Source: Halobacteriales archaeon YIM A00010
GTDB taxonomy: Archaea; Halobacteriota; Halobacteria; Halobacteriales; Haloarculaceae
DNA length: 64,000 nucleotides
NCBI GenBank assembly: GCA_025041175.1
Contig: JAKCFJ010000004.1
Span: 1-64,000, forward strand
Direction: 5' to 3'
Shown: positions 36,802 through 45,726 of the stretch, in pieces
How the letters are laid out: every line of letters starts with the position of its first letter
How positions within the stretch are numbered: the first letter of the stretch is position 1
Notes under the pieces: model-generated
Databases searched by the model: none
What the model saw: only the letters and a program-made list of their open reading frames with translations
Told to the model about the DNA's origin: nothing
Program-made: the position numbers and the translations under genes

Positions 36802-37436
36802 CTACTTCTGGATGTCGTCCACTATTTTGCGACTATCTGGCTCGTTGAGCACCGTTTCGATCACCATATCGGGATCACGCAACAACGAGTGTTCTCGAAA
36901 ACTCCCTTCGCTTTTCCCTCCACCTGTGTAGTGATTCTCCGTCACATCGCTGAACGCCCATTCTTTCAACAACTCAAGCACGCGTTGATGACTCAGCGGA
37001 TTCGTCCCCAGACTACGACACACGTCCTCGTACAGACGATAGATCTCTCCCGTACTGAATGCGTCTTTCAACTTCGTTTTCTGTAAATACGCGAGCGAAA
37101 ACAGCACATACTTGCTATGTGGTGTCGATCCGCTGATGAGTTCTTGGAACCGAGACAACTCGGCGTGGTCTTGTGCAGCTTCAACGTGATCCTCTGTTAC
37201 CTTTGAATCACTGTTCCGGGCGGCAAGTTTTCCTGCACTCGAAAGAATCTCGATTGCCTTCCGAGCGTCCCCGTGTTCCCGGGCGGCGAGTGCTGCAACT
37301 TTCGGGATGACTCCTGCATCAAGAACACCGGTCGTGAACGCGTCACGCCGCTTCTTGAGGATTTCCCGAAGTTGCTCGGCATCGTATGGGTGAAACACCA
37401 GTTCTTCATCCTGGAAGCAGCGTGACCTTGATCCAT
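36802..37436 (-). pseudogene. Orc1/Cdc6 replication initiator, C-terminal remnant
   Basis: The last 200 or so residues of a haloarchaeal Orc1/Cdc6 protein. It starts in the AAA+ lid: DEELVFHPYDAEQLREILKK, then ALAAREHGDARKAIEILSSA with the sensor-2 arginine. The winged-helix DNA-binding domain follows: HSKYVLFSLAYLQKTKLKDA, STGEIYRLYEDVCRSLG and LSHQRVLELLKEWAFSDVTE. Walker A and B motifs are missing, and the sequence upstream of 37436 has no relation to the family, so the protein cannot be a functional initiator. A nearby replication origin is possible but no clear origin repeats were seen. Confidence 0.85.
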
Positions 37437-37604
37437 CTAAGCAATTACAACCAATACTCGGTGGTCAAGGCCTTGAGCCACGGTAAGAGATATCTCTATC
37501 TGTGAGTAGCAGATACGCTATCCCACTACAATTGAATCAAACGATCTTGCCAAGTCGAGCTAATCCATATATTTCCACTTCTGTAGAGTTCGGAATGTGG
37601 CATT
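37437..37604. other. Short gap, no feature seen
   Basis: A+T-rich spacer between the Orc1/Cdc6 remnant and the BNR_4 protein stop. I looked for origin recognition box-like repeats and found none I could support. Confidence 0.35.
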
Positions 37605-39860
37605 CTACAGCATCGCTAAACCATTAATGATCCAGTAGCCGTTGCGCAGTTCACCAGTGATTTGGAGATCCACAGTCCGGCCTGTGTTGCCACCATCTAT
37701 CTCGAAGCTGAACCACTTAAACTTACCTTCCGGGATGATGTCGTCGCCCGACTGGCCCAACACTTCGCCGGCAGAGCTTACAATCGTGTTGCCTATCGGA
37801 AATGATGGATCACCGGTCAGAATGTATACCTGATGCTTACCAGCTGGGACAGCCAACCGGAGCGTTGCGGGCTCGTTACGATCTCTGTTACGGTCAAGTG
37901 TGAAGTCCCGCCGCAGTTCGTCGAGAGTGCTACGGTCACGAAAAGCCGGCGGGTCGCCGACCCATCCGTATCCTAGAGATGGATCCCAAGCGTCTTCTGG
38001 TGATAGTCTCTCGTAGGTATCGAGTACTGGACTGTTCGGTCCGCCCGAATCTAGCGCTAACGACACGGCGCCATCTAAAATTTGAAATTCTATTGTCTTT
38101 TCAATACTGCAATCGTCGGTATCTGAGAACTCTACCTGGACAGTTCCTTCATACATGTCTGGAATCAAGCTTTCCGGCGGTGTTGCTGATCCGGTAGCTG
38201 GTGGTGTTACTGACCAAGTGGCAGTCACCGATTCGTTAGAATGGAGATTTCCAACTTCAGTGTTAGATATCGATTCAACCTTCCAGTCCTTCAGTGTAGA
38301 CAGCGAGAATTCGATGTGGGTTATCATACGTTTAGCATTATTGGTTAGCGTAGCTTCAATATCAGTTGATATTTTCTCTTCAAGCGTCACTTCTTCAGGC
38401 ACCGAAAGCGTGAGATCGGACTGGCTTGGGTCAAGAGATCCGACCCCCTGGGTCTGCCAACTCCGGTATGTGGAGTAGTCTCCCTGCATCCAGACGAGGG
38501 CCGTGCGTTTGTTACGACCACGCCTACGCCCGTTCCACGCCGGCACCAGCGGCCGAAGATTGTCTTCTGTCGTGTTCGGGGTGATGGGCTCCCACTCCCA
38601 TATCTCACCCCCGTTGTTTGTCATGCCAGCGAACAGTTCATGATGATCGAGCAAGGTGTCGTCACGGGGGTCGACTGGCGTCGAAATAAACAGTCGCGTT
38701 GTGTCGTCCAGATTGATGGCTGCTAGGCCGGTATAATCACGCTCCGCGTCGTAGAGACCTGGGCCAGCTTTGGCAACTTGGTGGACGTGCCACTCGTTAC
38801 CGTCGTATTGAGCGTAGAAGAACCGATGATCGTGCCAGTCATCATTAGCCCGGGCTTGAAACACTGCCACCGGCCACCCCTCCGCATTGATGGCGGTATC
38901 GATCGTCCAAGCCCGGGTCATTTCGATGCTATCGAACTTCGTTCCAGCTTGGAAGACAGTCGTCAGCTCGCTCGGATCTGGGGCATCCGCGTCACCATCT
39001 AACAGATCGTCTTTGAGTACCTCTCCCGCCGAGTCGTATAGTGTGCCGTCTTGGACGTACCCATGGTAGACACTGTTGTTGTAAACGCGGGGGTGTTCTT
39101 CGGTGGTGGTAAGATGAATCGCTGTGTTGTCCCCGTAGTACTTCACATAAGGACGGCTTGAGCCTCCACTGCGCTGCAACAGCCGGCCCCCATACGACCA
39201 GGTCGTCCCCTGATCCGACGATACCAGCACGTTTGGATCGAAATTCTTCGTTCTGGTAAACGAGTAAGTACGACCATTACCGCCATCATCATCAGTTAAT
39301 CGATAAATGTTAGAGTACGTCGTATCGGCACTGTTGTCAAAGACTTGTTCGGGTTCCCAGCTCGTTGGATCGTGTGGTTCGGACGAGACTCGCCAGCGGT
39401 TGAATTGATCGCTGTTATGCCGTGCGTACATTGCGAGATAGCGACCATCAGGTCTCAAAAAGAGAGCCGGAACATTATGATCGTCTTGCTCAAGTGACTC
39501 GTGGAGTACGAAATGGCTGGTCTCGTCGGTGCCGACATCGTACCACATTACAACGATATCACCACGTTCAGATCCCCCAGCGGACACAGACCCGACAATG
39601 ATTCGTGGTCCCTCCGGCCAAACATCTGAATCGATGATTGCTCGTTCGTCGGTAAACCAAGTCCACGCCCCGTTAGGAACCTCCGGTTCGGATTCAGTGA
39701 ATAGAATCCGACCATTCTTTTTCCAAGGAGGTGGGCAGTCTGTATTGACACGGTTTTGATCAGATTCTTGGCGACGGTCTGAACGATTGAGGGCCTCGGA
39801 AAGGCCACTGCTACCGATAGCAGTACCACCAATACCGATCAAGAAATTTCGTCGTTTCAT
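37605..39860 (-). CDS. Tat-exported BNR_4-type polysaccharide lyase candidate
   Basis: Intact 751-residue secreted protein. The Tat signal MKRRNFLIGIGGTAIGSSGL is followed by a seven-bladed propeller-like domain to about residue 470. Two histidines lie 20 apart, in EQDDHNVPALFLRPDGR (His128) and AMYARHNSD (His148). Tyr182 is in TTYSNIYRLTDDDG and Arg236 in SSRPYVKYYGDN. This layout resembles BNR_4 ulvan lyases of families PL24/PL25. Residues 480-590 look like an NEW3/CARDB-type beta-sandwich (PEEVTLEEKISTDIEATLTN). The C-terminus resembles the carbohydrate-binding domain of rhamnogalacturonan esterases (YGWVGDPPAFRDRSTLDELR). Lyase activity is inferred. Confidence 0.72.
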   Translation of the reverse strand: MKRRNFLIGIGGTAIGSSGLSEALNRSDRRQESDQNRVNTDCPPPWKKNGRILFTESEPEVPNGAWTWFTDERAIIDSDVWPEGPRIIVGSVSAGGSERGDIVVMWYDVGTDETSHFVLHESLEQDDHNVPALFLRPDGRYLAMYARHNSDQFNRWRVSSEPHDPTSWEPEQVFDNSADTTYSNIYRLTDDDGGNGRTYSFTRTKNFDPNVLVSSDQGTTWSYGGRLLQRSGGSSRPYVKYYGDNTAIHLTTTEEHPRVYNNSVYHGYVQDGTLYDSAGEVLKDDLLDGDADAPDPSELTTVFQAGTKFDSIEMTRAWTIDTAINAEGWPVAVFQARANDDWHDHRFFYAQYDGNEWHVHQVAKAGPGLYDAERDYTGLAAINLDDTTRLFISTPVDPRDDTLLDHHELFAGMTNNGGEIWEWEPITPNTTEDNLRPLVPAWNGRRRGRNKRTALVWMQGDYSTYRSWQTQGVGSLDPSQSDLTLSVPEEVTLEEKISTDIEATLTNNAKRMITHIEFSLSTLKDWKVESISNTEVGNLHSNESVTATWSVTPPATGSATPPESLIPDMYEGTVQVEFSDTDDCSIEKTIEFQILDGAVSLALDSGGPNSPVLDTYERLSPEDAWDPSLGYGWVGDPPAFRDRSTLDELRRDFTLDRNRDRNEPATLRLAVPAGKHQVYILTGDPSFPIGNTIVSSAGEVLGQSGDDIIPEGKFKWFSFEIDGGNTGRTVDLQITGELRNGYWIINGLAML

Positions 39861-39861
39861 T

Positions 39862-39887
39862 GTGTTCACACTGCGAGAGTGTGACAC
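39862..39887. promoter_or_regulatory. Inverted repeat directly before the lyase-candidate start
   Basis: GTGTTCACACT and AGTGTGACAC form an 11/10-base inverted repeat around a five-base centre, ending one base from the ATG at 39860. If the gene started at the upstream ATG (39887) this repeat would be coding, so it supports ATG 39860. It may be an operator or a 5' hairpin controlling translation. Confidence 0.5.
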
Positions 39888-39963
39888 CCATATCCTCTTA
39901 AGTATTTCTATTATCCAGTTGGAGGTATTAACTTAGGGAAATAACAGAGAGATATAGATTAAG

Positions 39964-40690
39964 ATAAAATCACTAAACCTTCCCGAACTGGAGAACGCGC
40001 TCGAAGAACTCAACGTCTTCGAGCGCGACCGCACCGATGCGTTCGTCGTTGAGCTTGCCATCGTCCTCTACAACAGTGGTGTGAGCCCCTACAAGACCAA
40101 GCGCGTTCTCAGCTGGATCGGCGTCGAATGTTCTCATGTCGCGGTCTGGAACTGGATTCAAAAGTTCAGCAAGCGACTCTCGGTGACAGGCCGCCATCCG
40201 TCGTTGAGCTTCCCTCCACGATTCTACTCGACGAGACTGCCGTAGTCCAGCATGGCGAGCAGTTCGTGCTGTTCGCCGCAGTTGACGAAGCGACGCGTGA
40301 GGTGAACCACCTTGGCATCGCTTCATTGAGAAACCACCTGACATCGCGGCAGTTTTTCGAAGAGATCGAGGACCTCTACGGCGAGCTGCCGGAGGTGGTG
40401 ATTACTGATGGAACGATGGGATACGGAGTGGCCTTCGGCCGACTCCGTATCCGCCATGTCGTTCGTGATCTCGATGTTAGAAACATATCAAGTGTTAGAT
40501 ATAAGAACTCAAACGCCGCATCGGTACGTTCTACGCCTCGTTCACCGGCGTGGTCCGGCGGCCCGTTCCGACAACCGTCCTCACCGTCGTCTTCTCCGGG
40601 TACAACTTCGAAGCGTACCATCATGGCGTTGTCTCCATGTTCAAGCATATGGCAATGTTACGGGAACTGTCCCGTATAGCCATCGAAGCG
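39964..40690 (+). pseudogene. DDE transposase remnant of an ISH element
   Basis: Frameshifted transposase. The first part reads NLPELENALEELNVFERDRT and GVSPYKTKRVLSWIGVECSH (helix-turn-helix). The second frame carries STILLDETAVVQHGEQFVLF (first Asp) and LPEVVITDG (second Asp). A third frame has KELKRRIGTFYASFTG with the catalytic Glu region. Breaks lie near 40190, 40420 and 40505. It separates the lyase candidate from the ThuA/dehydrogenase gene. Confidence 0.75.
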
Positions 40691-40882
40691 GGTAATGATC
40701 CGTACTGTTTCATTCGGTTCGACTCGAACAGTGTCCTTATGTCTTTGCTCATTCGGAGCCGGGAATTCAGTTCCATCAGGCCCACGTCCGAGCACTCTAA
40801 ACGTGACTAAGTGAAGATGGACTGGCTGGGGATTGAATGTAGGATTTCTCAGCTCCTATATTTCAGCCGATCCGAGTTCAGG

Positions 40883-41025
40883 TTACACAATATCATTCTC
40901 ATCGCCAAATCCATAGCCGTTCAACAACCATGTGATCGGGAGATCGCCTTCTGTAGAGTTCTCAAACACCATCTCACGGGTGGTACTGACGTTATCTTCG
41001 TTGAACTCAGCAGGCGACGGAAGCG
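40883..41025 (-). pseudogene. Possible detached C-terminal extension of the ThuA/dehydrogenase gene
   Basis: One frame away from the stop at 41026, the sequence continues without stops as PDLTLPSPAEFNEDNVSTTR and ends WLLNGYGFGDENDIV before a stop at 40883. It resembles the end of a beta-sandwich module and the phrase ITWLLNGYGFG suggests a real protein end. Either the neighbouring gene lost this tail through a frameshift at the stop, or it is the remnant of another secreted protein joined here by recombination. Confidence 0.4.
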
Positions 41026-43725
41026 TCAGATCTGGCTGATCGTGCCGCCGCTCCAATCGAGATGATAGAGGCTGCCGTCAGCTGCGATCTCGATCTCGAA
41101 GTTGTCGCTGAAGTCCTCGCTCGGCATGAATGGCTCTATCTCAAGGAGTTCGCCGTCCTCGTCAAAGGTCGCGTACTTGATCCAGTACTGGCCGTACTCC
41201 AGCATGAAGTATTTGCCGTCGTAGTACTCCGGGAGGGCAGCCGGACCGTGGTCGTCATCGGTCCGGTAGACAGGGCCAGCGTGTGGGGCGCCACCACCGG
41301 CGATCTCCGGGAACGGAGCCTCATCCGGGAGGTACTCCTGAGCGTAGTCGGGCGGATCCTTGAGCAGGGTGTCCCAATCGTACGAGTAGTAGATCGTCGG
41401 CTCGGTGGCCGGTGGCAACTCGGTGAGCCCCGTGTTGTTCGGCGAGTCGTTGATCGGGTTCTCCGGATCGAACGGCCCACCGGACTCTTCGGTCTCGAAG
41501 TCGTAATTGACGTATGGGACGTTGGGTCCAGAGAAGTACGGCCATCCTGCGAAGTGGGGTTTGGTAGTTCTCGTGAATTCGACGATTCCGGGCGGACCAC
41601 GCTCGGAATCCCAGCTTCTGGCGTCGGGGCCGTAGTCGGAGTACCACAGCGCGCCTGTCTCCTCGTCGACGTCCATCTTGAACGGATTACGCAGACCCAT
41701 AACGTAGATTTCTTCGCGCACGAGGTCGTCTTCGCGTGCGTTGGCATACTCGGGTCCGGTGAAGAGGTTATCGTCGGGTATCTCGTAGTCTCCGTTATCC
41801 GTCGGCGTTATTCGCAGGATACTTCCCCGCAAGTCGTTCGTGTCGGCGGACGACCGCTGGGCGTCGTAGTACTGGCGGCCGTCGCGTTCGTCGATCGGCG
41901 TGTACCCGTCGGACGCGTTGAACTCCGTGTCGTCGCCAGTCGCGATATACAGGTCGCCCCCCGGGCCGAACTGGAGGACCCCGCCGGCGTGATGGGACTC
42001 CACGCGCTGGACGTCGACGTCGAGCAGTTGCTCCTCGGAATCCACGTCAATACTACTGTCCTCGTAGATGAATCGCGATACGCGGTTGACCTCGTCATCG
42101 ACTGGCGCGTACTGGAGGTAGACCCAGCCGTTGTCCTCGAAGTCCGGGTCGAGTTCGAGACCGAACAGACCCGTGTTCCCGCCAGTGTAGATCTCGAAGC
42201 TCATCACCTCCGTCACGGAACCGGTGTCAGGATCATACACGCTGATCTTAGCGTCCCCCGAGGGGGACTCGCGATTCGTGTGACCGTGTGTGAAGAAGAG
42301 CCGACCGTCGTCGGCGACGGCCATCGTTGTCGGATCGGTGAGTCCCGTCACCACGTCTTCTTTCTCGTAGGCGTCCCAGACAGTACCGGTGGCGTCGCCC
42401 TCGACAAACCCGCCGGCCCAGAGGATGCCACCGAGAACGTGTTCGATGAAGTCCTCCTCGTCGAACGCGCCCTCGGTATGGCCGCGGCCGGTGTACCAGG
42501 CACGTCCGCCCTGGAACTCGTGGCACCACGCGATCGGATGGTCACTTTTGTGGCCCTCGTAGTTCATGTAACTTTCCGTGTTCTCCGTGACGTAGGTGGA
42601 TTCGTCGAGCGTCGCGAGGACGTGGACGTCGCCGCGAGGATTGCTCTGGTAACCGTACCATTCGTCAAACGCCTCCCAGCTGGCCGGAAGGTGCTCGGTC
42701 GACGGGTGGACGCGATCGGTGACGTGAATCTCGGCATCCGTCGGCACCGGATGATTATCGAAGTAGGCGCCGACCAGATCTCCATAGAACTCCCAGTCAT
42801 ACTCGGTGGCCGTCGCTGAGTGAATACCGACGTACCCGCCACCGCTCTGGACATACTGTTCGAACGCGGTCTGCTGCTCGTCGTTGAGAACGTCGCCGTT
42901 GGTGTTATTCCAGACAACGACGTCGTACTGCTTGAGTCCACTCGCCTCGTTGGGGAACTCGTCGGTCTGTTCTTCGGCGTCGATTACGTCAATTGTGACG
43001 TCCTCAGCCCCGGTTTCGTCGGCAATGCGATCGTCAAGTGCCTGGAGTTGCTGGTTCGCGTATTCGATGTTGTCGTGACGGAAGCCGTCCACTCCCGTCA
43101 CCGAAAATATAAGAATGTTAACCTCGTCCGGGACTGGTTCGTCATCGACGACATCGATGATTCCGCGTTGAGTGTCCGAGTGTGTACCACAGTAGTACTC
43201 GGCCATTTCCTCAGTGGCGGTGAACTCGACGGTCTGGGTTTCGCCTTCTTCATCCACGATGTCGGACTCGAAGACGAGTTCGCCGTCGGCGTTTTCAATT
43301 GCGAAGTTGTGTTCTTGCCCGTCGGTGTTCGTCCACGCGATGGTGTACTCCCGACCGGCAGCCAGCTCGAGAGTCGGGTTCTCTTCGCCGTCGATCTCAT
43401 CAGGGGTGACACCGAGCCACACGAATTCGTACTCTGTGTCGTCTGCTGGCGGGCCAGCATGGACCGGTGGGCCAGCGTGGTCCGGCGGACCACCGCCAGA
43501 TCTGCCCGCGTGATCCGGCGGACCGGCGTGGTCCGGCGGTCCGCCGGCACTACTGGGGTCGTCCTCGCGTGCAACCGCTTCGAGTTCGAAATCCGGTCCG
43601 TCCTGGGCGCTAAGACGACCGCTGAATCCAGCAAGCCCAGCGATACCAATACCAGTGGCCTGCATGAATCGCCGTCGATCAATGTTATAGATCTGTTCGT
43701 GGTCGCGTATATTATCGTTTGACAT
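41026..43725 (-). CDS. Tat-exported cupredoxin-ThuA-sugar dehydrogenase fusion
   Basis: Intact 899-residue secreted protein. A Tat signal with RRRFMQATGIGIAGLAG is followed by a low-complexity linker (residues 61-93) with five GPP-x-HAG-type repeats. A cupredoxin domain (about 96-195) has presumed copper ligands His139, Cys179, His182 and Gln186, the last replacing the usual Met. A ThuA domain (about 202-440) shows YDVVVWNNTNGDVL and GGGYVGIHSATATEYDWE. A glucose/sorbosone dehydrogenase propeller (about 465-895) shows FGLELDPDFEDNGWVYLQYA and HHAGGVLQFGPGGDLYIATG. It suggests extracellular sugar oxidation with electrons passing to the copper domain. Confidence 0.9.
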   Translation of the reverse strand: MSNDNIRDHEQIYNIDRRRFMQATGIGIAGLAGFSGRLSAQDGPDFELEAVAREDDPSSAGGPPDHAGPPDHAGRSGGGPPDHAGPPVHAGPPADDTEYEFVWLGVTPDEIDGEENPTLELAAGREYTIAWTNTDGQEHNFAIENADGELVFESDIVDEEGETQTVEFTATEEMAEYYCGTHSDTQRGIIDVVDDEPVPDEVNILIFSVTGVDGFRHDNIEYANQQLQALDDRIADETGAEDVTIDVIDAEEQTDEFPNEASGLKQYDVVVWNNTNGDVLNDEQQTAFEQYVQSGGGYVGIHSATATEYDWEFYGDLVGAYFDNHPVPTDAEIHVTDRVHPSTEHLPASWEAFDEWYGYQSNPRGDVHVLATLDESTYVTENTESYMNYEGHKSDHPIAWCHEFQGGRAWYTGRGHTEGAFDEEDFIEHVLGGILWAGGFVEGDATGTVWDAYEKEDVVTGLTDPTTMAVADDGRLFFTHGHTNRESPSGDAKISVYDPDTGSVTEVMSFEIYTGGNTGLFGLELDPDFEDNGWVYLQYAPVDDEVNRVSRFIYEDSSIDVDSEEQLLDVDVQRVESHHAGGVLQFGPGGDLYIATGDDTEFNASDGYTPIDERDGRQYYDAQRSSADTNDLRGSILRITPTDNGDYEIPDDNLFTGPEYANAREDDLVREEIYVMGLRNPFKMDVDEETGALWYSDYGPDARSWDSERGPPGIVEFTRTTKPHFAGWPYFSGPNVPYVNYDFETEESGGPFDPENPINDSPNNTGLTELPPATEPTIYYSYDWDTLLKDPPDYAQEYLPDEAPFPEIAGGGAPHAGPVYRTDDDHGPAALPEYYDGKYFMLEYGQYWIKYATFDEDGELLEIEPFMPSEDFSDNFEIEIAADGSLYHLDWSGGTISQI

Positions 43726-43749
43726 TATCTACACACTCGTCCTATTTCG

Positions 43750-43762
43750 ATGGATATATAAA
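43750..43762 (-). promoter_or_regulatory. TATA box for the ThuA/dehydrogenase gene
   Basis: On the minus strand this reads GTTTATATATCCA, 25-37 bases before the ATG at 43725. This is a strong haloarchaeal TATA element with spacing that suits a leaderless or short-leader transcript. Confidence 0.65.
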
Positions 43763-43861
43763 CTTTTCTGTCACAGTACTGGCTATACGCCGCGATTAAT
43801 GTGGATTCGAAGCTCCTGCTCGGTGTGCGGGTCTCGCGCTGGCGGGGCATGTGGCCCGCCA

Positions 43862-43981
43862 GCGCGTTCTTGCCGGATACTAAAAGTGCGCCACAACCTT
43901 TCCGAGACGGAATTTCTGGTCGATAGCACGGGTATTCTGACCGTGGCGAAGCAATTCTACAGGCTCGATCTGTCTGACTAA
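43862..43981 (+). pseudogene. IS6-type transposase fragment
   Basis: About 35 codons reading HNLSETEFLVDSTGILTVAK, matching the second-Asp region of IS6-like transposases (compare DVEEAVFLVDGSHSL in the intact copy). It has no other transposase motif and no TIR that I can define. Confidence 0.55.
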
Positions 43982-44023
43982 CGCCCAAACCTCCTGTGTT
44001 CGTCCAACTTGTGAGCGGCGGCC

Positions 44024-44224
44024 CTATGGTGGACCATTTTGTTTCACACCAGAACCGATCAATTCCGAAATGACGAGCTGATTTGGGCCAGCGTCAATGT
44101 TCATCGTTAAAAATAGGGGTGGAAAGAACGTCTGGATTGTGCATTGCAGAGCTATCTGCCTGACTTCAGCTTGTTTAGCTACGAGGAGTGCGTTCTGAAC
44201 GTAGTTGAGGAGGTTGATAGCCAT
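44024..44224 (-). pseudogene. Insertion-sequence transposase N-terminal fragment
   Basis: A 66-codon frame starting MAINLLNYVQNALLVAKQAE, which resembles the first residues of haloarchaeal ISH transposases, then losing similarity. The DNA ATCTGCCTGACTTCAGCT at about 44153 is nearly repeated at 46086 as ATCTACCTGCCTGACTTCAG, hinting at shared IS ends flanking the 44.1-46.1 kb segment. Confidence 0.45.
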
Positions 44225-44630
44225 ATCCGTCTCCTCGGCTGCACCTTCTCAAAGTCTCACCGATAGACCTCGACGCCGTCACCCATTTTCAATAGAGCAG
44301 TTTTGTGAGGTTCTGAGTATAGTTCTCTTTGGGAAGGGACAGGATCAAGAAAGATTTCGTTGCGCGCGAGGACGCTGGCTACCGCTCGATCACGCGGTGT
44401 ACTCGACTGATGTGGCGACCGAGCTACCCGTTGTTTACTGCGACCGAACATCGCACAGTCGACTGTATCCGGTATCACCAGATATCCGCTGGACTGGTAG
44501 ATGACCACGCTGTGGCTGCTATGTAGTACTATACCATGAACCACAATATCTTCCTACCTCCGACAATACCCAACATTCATACGTTCTCTTCGGAAATAGA
44601 GAACATATAGTTGTGACAGATTGATCCCAT

Positions 44631-45359
44631 GTGAAATCGGCTGCAACGACGTTCGAGATCGTCGATACGCTCAAGACGCTCGACAGACCGAGCGTCGCCG
44701 GGATTGCTGACCACGTCGGATCCAAAAAGTACGGCCTACGACTCCCCGGGACGCTCGTTACGCTCGTGTTTGTTGTAAAAGAATCAGACAGATACCGGCT
44801 CGGCGTTCGGTTTTTGGGTACGATAGCCATGCACGGGAGAACATGAAGGTGTACTGCGTGACACGACCTGTCAGCGAGCAACTCGCCACGGAGACCGGCG
44901 AGCACGCGAACGTCACGATCGAAGAGCACGGACACGAGATCATCCTGTATACAGCCACGGGTGACAACGCTGTTTCTCTCGATACGCACCCGGTGCGTCC
45001 CGTTGCAGACGACGGCGATCGGCAAGACCGTTCTTGCGTACACGCCATCCGAGCAATCCACGTGCATTGTTCACGAGGAGCTATCGAAGGTAATCGACAA
45101 CACGATGACCGACCGCGAGACCCTGTTCACAGAACTGGCAGTGATCTGCCAGCGCGGATACGCCATGAACGATGCGGAGCGGGGTGACGGCATGCGCTGT
45201 ATGGGCGCGCCCATCTCGGAGCGGAACGACGAGGTACTCGGCGCCGTAAGTGTCTCCGTGCCAACGAGTCGAATGTACGATGACCGCCTCGAGAACGAGA
45301 TCCCGCGGTGGGTTCGGAGTACCGCAAGTGTGATCAAAATCAACATGATGTACTCATAA
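44631..45359 (+). pseudogene. IclR-family regulator, multiply frameshifted
   Basis: Second IclR regulator of the window. The helix-turn-helix is recovered as TFEIVDTLKTLDRPSVAGIA plus KSTAYD in shifted frames. The effector domain shows ANVTIEEHGHEIILYTATGD, then TTAIGKTVLAYTPSEQSTCI, and ends GAPISERNDEVLGAVSVSVP. Breaks lie near 44725 (an extra A in an A run), 44820 and 45000. Start is probably GTG at 44631. Two operator-like palindromes lie 300-390 bases after its stop. Both insertions and deletions occur, so this looks like true decay. Confidence 0.82.
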
Positions 45360-45661
45360 TCGTCCGATATCACCGAACAGGGTATCTTCGTTTACCCACC
45401 CTGTGTCAAGACTGCAGAACCGTCTTCAAAATATTATCCATGATATATTTTACTACCGATGGATCATCGTACATATGACGGCCATAAACTTGAGTATTAT
45501 ATGAAACCACCTTGCGGCCATCGGTACGAATCGCTTCTATCGGTGAACTCAGCAAGCAACATCGGCTGGGAGATCACCGTCTGTTCGATAACTGCGCCAG
45601 GTCATTCGGTGATGTCGGACGAATGCGAATCCGGGGTTGTTACAATAGTTTTATCGAGTGG

Positions 45662-45681
45662 TTACATCAGCACAGTTGTAA
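45662..45681. promoter_or_regulatory. Operator-like palindrome, copy 5
   Basis: TTACATCAGCACAGTTGTAA. It matches the perfect copy at 27386 at 16 of 20 positions, keeping both outer TTACA/TGTAA arms and CAG. Confidence 0.62.
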
Positions 45682-45726
45682 CGACTGTCACCACCTTGTC
45701 GGTCTGTGACAGCGACCTTGCGCATA

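Noticed and set aside
37437-37604. Replication origin beside the Orc1/Cdc6 remnant
   Set aside because: No inverted origin-recognition-box repeats or long A+T-rich unwinding element could be supported, and the initiator gene is truncated.
41062-42819. A 585-codon plus-strand open frame opposite the dehydrogenase fusion
   Set aside because: The amino acids are dominated by Val, Arg and Gly as expected from the reverse of acidic codons, and there are no motifs. The minus-strand gene is clear.
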